From Sarocladium kiliense (taxonomy: Eukaryota; Ascomycota; Sordariomycetes; Hypocreales; Sarocladiaceae), in the NCBI GenBank assembly GCA_030734395.1, contig JAUZTG010000034.1:1054001-1118000 (forward strand): DNA of 64,000 nucleotides, written 5' to 3'. Numbering within the stretch: the stretch's first letter is position 1; each line of letters begins with the position of its first letter. The position numbers were made by a program, and so were the translations under genes. Shown here piece after piece: positions 59,083-64,000 of this stretch. The notes under the pieces were generated by a model that worked only from the letters and a program-made list of their open reading frames with translations, did no database searches and was not told where the DNA came from.

Positions 59083-60864
59083 ATGGCATCCAACGCAATC
59101 GACATCGCGACCGAGACCCCGCCGTCTACTCATTCTGCGCCCGCCCCTCCCTCTGCTCTCCCTTCGGAAGAGACAGTGAGGATCCTGAAGCGTCAACGCG
59201 AATCCTCACCCGTCTCTCCGCGATCCCCTTCTGCGCAACCAGGCAGTCCACTGCAATCGCCAACAAAATCTGCGCGCCTCGCACTTGCCGCGCGCATTTC
59301 TCCACCACCACTCACAGGCGCTGCTGCTCTCGAGGACGAGCGACGCCGTCGCGCTGCGGAGCAAGCTGCCAGTCCACCCGAGACAAGCGAGAACCCGGGC
59401 CACCAGGTCCTAGAGTCACTGATGTCAGGAGGCACGCAAGTGATGAGCCGCCCGGCTGACGCGCCGGCACCGACCGCCGCTATGGACGCGGTTACGCGCG
59501 CGCCGTATGCTCTTTCTATCCCCAGCAACGCCGCGCGAAGCGATGAACACGACACAAGCCCACAAAGCGTGACCAGCATGTCCGGCGTGGGCGTAACGGC
59601 AAGTCCTACGCCAATGGACGTCGACCAGAGGCCGGAAAACGACCTCGCGCAACATGTCGGGGGCCAGGACGACCGGACACAGCCAAATTCCATGTCGTAC
59701 CCAGGCTCTCTGCAGGCCAATGTCCCCAACGATACACCAGCTCGTGGGATGAGCTTCCCTATGGTTTCTGAACAAACCTCACCAACGTCAGGCGGCAAGA
59801 AGCATAAGTGCCCGTATTGCAACCAGGAATTTACGAGACACCACAACCTGAAGAGCCACTTGCTTACTCACAGCCAAGAAAAACCATATGTGTGCACAGA
59901 CTGTCAAATGCGTTTCCGTCGTCTACATGACCTCAAGCGACATGGCAAGCTCCACACCGGCGAGAAGCCTCACGTCTGCCCCAAATGCAACCGCAGTTTC
60001 GCCAGAGGCGATGCCCTTGCTAGGCATAGCAAGGGCCAAGGTGGTTGCGCTGGCCGACGCTCCAGTATGGGAAGCTTCGCCGAGGGCGACGAGCTCGACG
60101 GCTTGGCTGACCCTGATGAGACAGCCATGACTGGAATGTCTTACGACAATGGTGACGATGATGAGCTTCGTCGACAGAGTCTGCCGAGCATCAATGCTCA
60201 GCATGTGCCGACTGGCTCAGGCGATAGCTATGCCTCTGCTGTTCATGCGCGTACCTACCCTCCAGCTGGGCCGCGACCTGCAGTTAGCGGAACCGCTGCT
60301 ACCGGACTGTACCCACCAACAGCTGGACAAGCACAATCCAGCACTGGAACGTCAACAAGTGGTCACACTGGCAGTTCTGGCGGTTCCGTACCTGCGCCTG
60401 CTGGTGCCGGAACGTTCTCTCAAGCCGGCATGACCGAGAGCCCGAAGCCTCTCAGCCCGGGCCTTCAGACTCATGAGGTCGCTGGCCGCCAGCGGTCACC
60501 CAGCCTTACTCAGTTACAGCAGCTGTATGGTGGCCGTCGGCAGTCAGACATCCAATCACCTCACAGTGGACAACCGCGGCCCAAGTTGCCAGCGCTGTCA
60601 CACGCTCCAGGCTTTGCGGCACCGGCAGCGCCGACGGGAGCTTCTACAGGAGCCTCTGGATACACCCATAGTAGGGGTTCTAGCGGGCCGCAACCCGCAA
60701 GCGACAGCGGAAATATGTTTGCGCAGAGCGACCCAAGTGTTTGGGCGTACATTCAGACTCTGGAGGAGAAAGTCAAGACTCTGTCAGATAGGGTGCAGTC
60801 CTTGGACCACGAGGTGGCGACTTTGAAAAAGCACGGAGACGCTGCTCCAGCACCAGTCTCATAA
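59083..60864 (+). CDS. C2H2 zinc-finger transcription factor, three fingers
   Basis: One exon of 593 codons. A Pro/Ser/Ala-rich N-terminus has several SPxSP motifs. The fingers lie at about 243-322: CPYCNQEFTRHHNLKSHLLT, then CTDCQMRFRRLHDLKRHGKL, then CPKCNRSFARGDALARHSKG. The third ends with GQGGC, so its last ligand is Cys (C2HC) instead of His. After an acidic stretch and a long Ser/Gly/Thr/Ala-rich region, a coiled coil closes the protein (YIQTLEEKVKTLSDRVQSLD, about 560-588), suggesting dimerisation. Similar fungal proteins are annotated as C2H2 regulators. Its targets are unknown. Confidence 0.92.
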   Translation: MASNAIDIATETPPSTHSAPAPPSALPSEETVRILKRQRESSPVSPRSPSAQPGSPLQSPTKSARLALAARISPPPLTGAAALEDERRRRAAEQAASPPETSENPGHQVLESLMSGGTQVMSRPADAPAPTAAMDAVTRAPYALSIPSNAARSDEHDTSPQSVTSMSGVGVTASPTPMDVDQRPENDLAQHVGGQDDRTQPNSMSYPGSLQANVPNDTPARGMSFPMVSEQTSPTSGGKKHKCPYCNQEFTRHHNLKSHLLTHSQEKPYVCTDCQMRFRRLHDLKRHGKLHTGEKPHVCPKCNRSFARGDALARHSKGQGGCAGRRSSMGSFAEGDELDGLADPDETAMTGMSYDNGDDDELRRQSLPSINAQHVPTGSGDSYASAVHARTYPPAGPRPAVSGTAATGLYPPTAGQAQSSTGTSTSGHTGSSGGSVPAPAGAGTFSQAGMTESPKPLSPGLQTHEVAGRQRSPSLTQLQQLYGGRRQSDIQSPHSGQPRPKLPALSHAPGFAAPAAPTGASTGASGYTHSRGSSGPQPASDSGNMFAQSDPSVWAYIQTLEEKVKTLSDRVQSLDHEVATLKKHGDAAPAPVS

Positions 60865-62345
60865 CCTTAAACATTAAGCGGAGTCGAGGTTTCTAACGAA
60901 GAGAGTACGGTCTGCTTTCGTGCGTTTTGTTACCCTTCACCCTGGTTATACCATTAGCTTGCACATCATGTCTTTGACACAAAGAGGGAGGGGCTTACCT
61001 GGCATTGTTTCCTGATTTTGATTTGACCGAAAACTTGTTTGGAGGACGGTGGTTTTGCAGGAGTCACTCGTTATACGCGGATACCGGGCATTTCAGGTGT
61101 GCTCAAGAAAGAAGGCGTTTCGGAATACCAAGAGGCCATTCGGAGAGGGGTCTGATTTCTTCCTTCATTTTGACCCCTTTCTCTCGCTCCCCTATATCAA
61201 ACCCCTTAGTGATATTCATATACTTTTTTGTCTTATCTTGTTTTCTGCGTTTTGTTCAATTTCCGCTGGGAAACTGGGCAGCGGTCAAGAACATGGTGAC
61301 CGAGGTGGTGCAGGGACCAGGGACTGTCTGGGTTGTATGTTCTGACTTTTCTTTGTCACCTAATAAGACTCCCTAAAAGAGGGAGGCAGAATGGGTTTAA
61401 CTTCTGGTTCCTTTGCTTTTAACGCTGTACTCTCACCGAATCCTTTGTTACGTTTGGCGGTTATGTTGCTCTCTGCTCTATTACGTTCTCGACATTCGCT
61501 GGTAGCGGGCATGGTTGTACCATTAGTAGTATTTATTTTGAACTACTGGAAACAGTCCAACTGTTATCACATCTTCATGAAGTAGACCGGCACTATTCTA
61601 CTAGACTCTCGTTGGGCCCTGAACACAGGCAGTACTAGCATCTAGATATCCAGAACCAGGTCGAGAGCCAGTGGATGGGTCAGCCCAGAGTCTTCGATCT
61701 GCTCCTCGAGCCCTTTCAACCGATTGATCGTGCTCTAGTGTATGAAGCATGCTTCTTGTCCTGTACAGATCGTTGTTCCATCAGAAAAAGCCACGCAAAT
61801 TGGCCGGACAGTGATTCAAGACAGTGATTGAAGCCAATGAACTACACCATCTTCACCAGCCACCAGTGCTCGCCAGCGCTCACCAGCCTCAGGGCCTCAA
61901 GCCACACTTTCGCGCTGGGTGGCCAGGCGGCCAATCAGCAAGCGCGCTCCCCACCCTCGCTCGCCTTCTCTCAAAGCGCCCATTCACGCCGGCCGTTCGG
62001 GCGACCTCACTCCCTCGCCCACCGCATCAGCAGCTTCTGAACTTTTCTTCCCTTCCACCATCTCATCTGACAAAAGATCATCAACGCAGAACGCTTTGCT
62101 GTACTCGCGACATCCTTGACACGCTGTGATTCTCGATTCTACGGTAGCTAGGTAAGTCTGCTAACCATGGTCTTGAAGATTAAGCGCTTCCGTCATCTTC
62201 CACCGATTGCCTCCATCCATTCCCAGTCGCATACTGTCGCATGCACTCACCTCTCACCTCACCTCTTCCCATGACTCCCTCTACTCTGCAACAAGTAAAG
62301 AAGCAACTCTGACAAGTCGAATCAGTCTCCCAAATACAACACACC
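60865..62345. other. Intergenic, C2H2 3' region and SUMO leader
   Basis: 1.5 kb. T-rich sequence at 60.9-61.6 kb fits the 3' untranslated region of the C2H2 gene. A consensus donor GTAAGT with a nearby GCTAAC at 62152-62165 suggests an intron in the SUMO 5' leader, with the acceptor undetermined. No coding gene is supported. Confidence 0.5.
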
Positions 62346-62706
62346 ATGTCCGACAACGGAAGCCCCGCCGCAGACGCCCCGCCTGCCAACAGCGAGCACC
62401 TCAACATCAAGGTGACCGACAACAACAACGAAGTCTTTTTCAAGATCAAGCGCAGCACAAAGCTTGAGAAGCTTATGACGGCCTTTTGCGAGCGCCAGGG
62501 CAAGAGCCTGAACTCGGTCCGATTCCTCTTCGAGGGGTCGCGTGTTCAGCCCGCCGACACTCCGGATCAGGTACGTTCCCAGTACTTTATTTAGGCATCC
62601 ATGGGGCAAATGTCAGATATTAATGACCCTTCCACAGCTCGAGATGGCAGACGGCGATACCCTCGAAGTGCATCAGGAGCAGGTCGGAGGAGCGTCTCTC
62701 CAGTAG
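62346..62706 (+). CDS. SMT3: Ubiquitin-like modifier SUMO (Smt3)
   Basis: Exons 62346-62570 and 62638-62706, with a 67-bp intron, give 97 residues. A flexible acidic N-terminus precedes the beta-grasp fold: LNIKVTDNNNEVFFKIKRS, LEKLMTAFCERQGKSLNSV, RFLFEGSRVQPADTPDQ, LEMADGDTLEVHQEQVGG. The diglycine is followed by ASLQ, which the Ulp1 protease must remove to expose the C-terminal Gly for conjugation. It acts mostly in the nucleus on septins, PCNA and transcription factors in other fungi. One gene is expected per haploid genome. Confidence 0.97.
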
Positions 62707-63403
62707 ACAGACCATACCTTCACGATCGGGAAAGATGAGGAAACCATACGCGAAGAACCAGAGACAACTCTTGTGGTAGAAAGAAACGGCGCATAGGGAG
62801 AAACAACCGTTGGTTTGACAGGAAAGGGCTACTTTTGATCCTTTTTTCGGACGCCTTGTGATTATCTGGATTCTTAATTGCAAAATCCAAACCTGCGTCG
62901 GCGAAAGAAGAGGTTTCATCTCTCAACAAGAGGAATGAATGACCTTTTGCACCGCTTTTAGGTAGCTGGACATGATTTGGGAAGATTTATGCGATGCTTC
63001 TGTGTTTTCAAGCTTATGTGTGTTGATCGTGATACGAAGGGTCAATGAGTCGGCCCCGTTCCAGGCATTGGGAACTTCACTTCTGATACCAAAGTAATAC
63101 GGACGAGATCAAGGCTTCCGTCAAGTCGTGCAGCATATATTCATCGCAATCATCCGAAAGCACATCACCACGCGCCAATCTCCTGTACACAAAGCTCCAA
63201 AACCGAGAAAAATCAACCCTTTTCCAATCCCTCCCAAAAAGCAAAAACAAGCAGCATTCCAAAATTACCTTCGTCGTAGTCTCAAGAACCACCATTTCTG
63301 CTTCTCCCTTCCCGCATCCAAAAAGGAACGTGTCAAGATCATGAGTCAGAACATAAAAGAGAAGGGCACGTCAAGTGCGATTGCTTTCCAGGCCGAAACA
63401 TTT
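62707..63403. other. Intergenic between convergent genes
   Basis: 700 bp between SUMO and the LIM gene stops. No gene is supported. Confidence 0.5.
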
Positions 63404-64000
63404 TCACCCCTTCAGCTCCTTCATCCTGCACCCGGTGCAGACCACCACCAACGATCCGTCCTGTCCCACCTGCGTAGGAAAGATCTGTCCATCGTCGAAT
63501 CCTCCCTTGCACGTCGCGCATCGGAAGCAGCCTTCGTGCCACTCCCCTCCAAGCGCCTGAATGTACTCACCGATGACGGCGATTCTGCACTTCTTGCACT
63601 TTGGGGCGCGACGCTCCGTGCGTTTCGTTTGGCAGTTGATGCACCACGCATACCCATCCTTTTCGATATGTGTCATGCCGTGTTCGAATGGGTCACCGCA
63701 CTCGGCGCAGAAGAAGTGGCCATAGTGCCAGTGCTCGCCTAGGGCGACGATATGTTCGCCTAGGATGGGAGTTCGGCAATGCTTGCACCGAGGGGCGAAG
63801 GATTCGTGCCAGTCCAAGTGGCAGAAGAAACGAAGACGATCGTCGCCGTCTTCATCAGCCGTCTCACCAGGTTCTTCAGGCAGGATTTCGCCACGATCAC
63901 GTCGCCGAATGCGATCAACACGTGCGGCACGGACGGTGTCCGGCTCGGGTCTAATCTCCATCGCTTCGAGACGCGTGCCACAGCAGAAGCAGCTCAAGCA
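63404..64000 (-). CDS. LIM-domain protein, C-terminal part (partial)
   Basis: The frame enters from beyond the right edge and ends at 63404 with 198 residues visible. It holds the end of one LIM domain (CFCCGTRLE ... RFFCHLDWHESF) with an Asp/Glu-rich insertion. Two complete LIM domains follow: CKHCRTPILGEHIVALGEHW, FFCAECGDPF, CINC; then CKKCRIAVIGEYIQALGGEW, CFRCATCKGGF, CTGC. Each has the paired Cys/His zinc ligands. LIM domains are protein-binding modules, and fungal paxillin-like proteins with this C-terminal triple arrangement work at polarity and septum sites. The N-terminal part is needed to name it. Confidence 0.88.
   Translation of the reverse strand, partial: CLSCFCCGTRLEAMEIRPEPDTVRAARVDRIRRRDRGEILPEEPGETADEDGDDRLRFFCHLDWHESFAPRCKHCRTPILGEHIVALGEHWHYGHFFCAECGDPFEHGMTHIEKDGYAWCINCQTKRTERRAPKCKKCRIAVIGEYIQALGGEWHEGCFRCATCKGGFDDGQIFPTQVGQDGSLVVVCTGCRMKELKG

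Noticed and set aside
1..64000. Biosynthetic cluster, CRISPR array, intact transposon or other mobile system
   Set aside because: No polyketide or peptide synthetase, terpene synthase, transposase, reverse transcriptase, integrase or regular spaced repeats were seen; CRISPR is not expected in a fungal genome.

Overview
This window is nuclear DNA of a filamentous ascomycete. Genes lie on both strands, most are split by 47-135 bp GT-AG introns, and there are no operons or Shine-Dalgarno sites. Several families are typical of Pezizomycotina: a DUF3824 protein, a CYSTM protein, an Abp1 with two SH3 domains, a Crh-type GH16 glycosidase remnant and an allantoate-permease-type MFS carrier. Dothideomycetes is my best guess for the class, but the sequence alone does not settle it. 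Gene models were built by joining open frames at splice sites that keep the phase and restore family motifs. Most are conserved housekeeping genes.

Layout. 0-9 kb: the 3' end of an unknown gene, a small GPI-anchored-type wall protein (-), a decayed Crh/Utr2-like transglycosidase pseudogene (+) and a large DUF3824 gene (+). 9-17 kb: tRNA-Glu(CTC), a six-exon MFS transporter (-) and a zinc-less MDR oxidoreductase (-), the only metabolically accessory stretch. 17-27 kb: CYSTM protein (+), ABP1 (-), mitochondrial prolyl-tRNA synthetase (-) divergent from MAK21 (+), and a small protein with a start-codon-only first exon (-). 28-38 kb: hotdog thioesterase (+), APS kinase MET14 (+), V-ATPase subunit VMA5 (-), an AT-hook protein (+) and an F-box protein (-). 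43-54 kb: unknown coiled-coil-containing protein (+), VPS37 (-), NUP84 (-), CMC4 with a 13-nt micro-exon (-), DGA1-type acyltransferase (+) and APN1 endonuclease IV (+). 56-64 kb: intron-containing tRNA-Pro(AGG), C2H2 regulator (+), SUMO (+) and the C-terminal part of a LIM protein (-).

The genes serve separate core functions: actin endocytosis, ESCRT-I sorting, nuclear pore, ribosome assembly, mitochondrial translation, copper-linked intermembrane-space biogenesis, sulfate assimilation, lipid storage, base-excision repair and sumoylation. There is no biosynthetic cluster, CRISPR array, intact transposon or recognisable defence system. I did not find a convincing undescribed multi-gene system. 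The points most worth a second look are the Crh pseudogene with four in-frame stops in one frame, the ATG-only first exons, the CMC4 micro-exon, stop-free introns whose length is a multiple of three, and two long gene-empty stretches at 37.7-43.2 kb and 54.3-59.1 kb.
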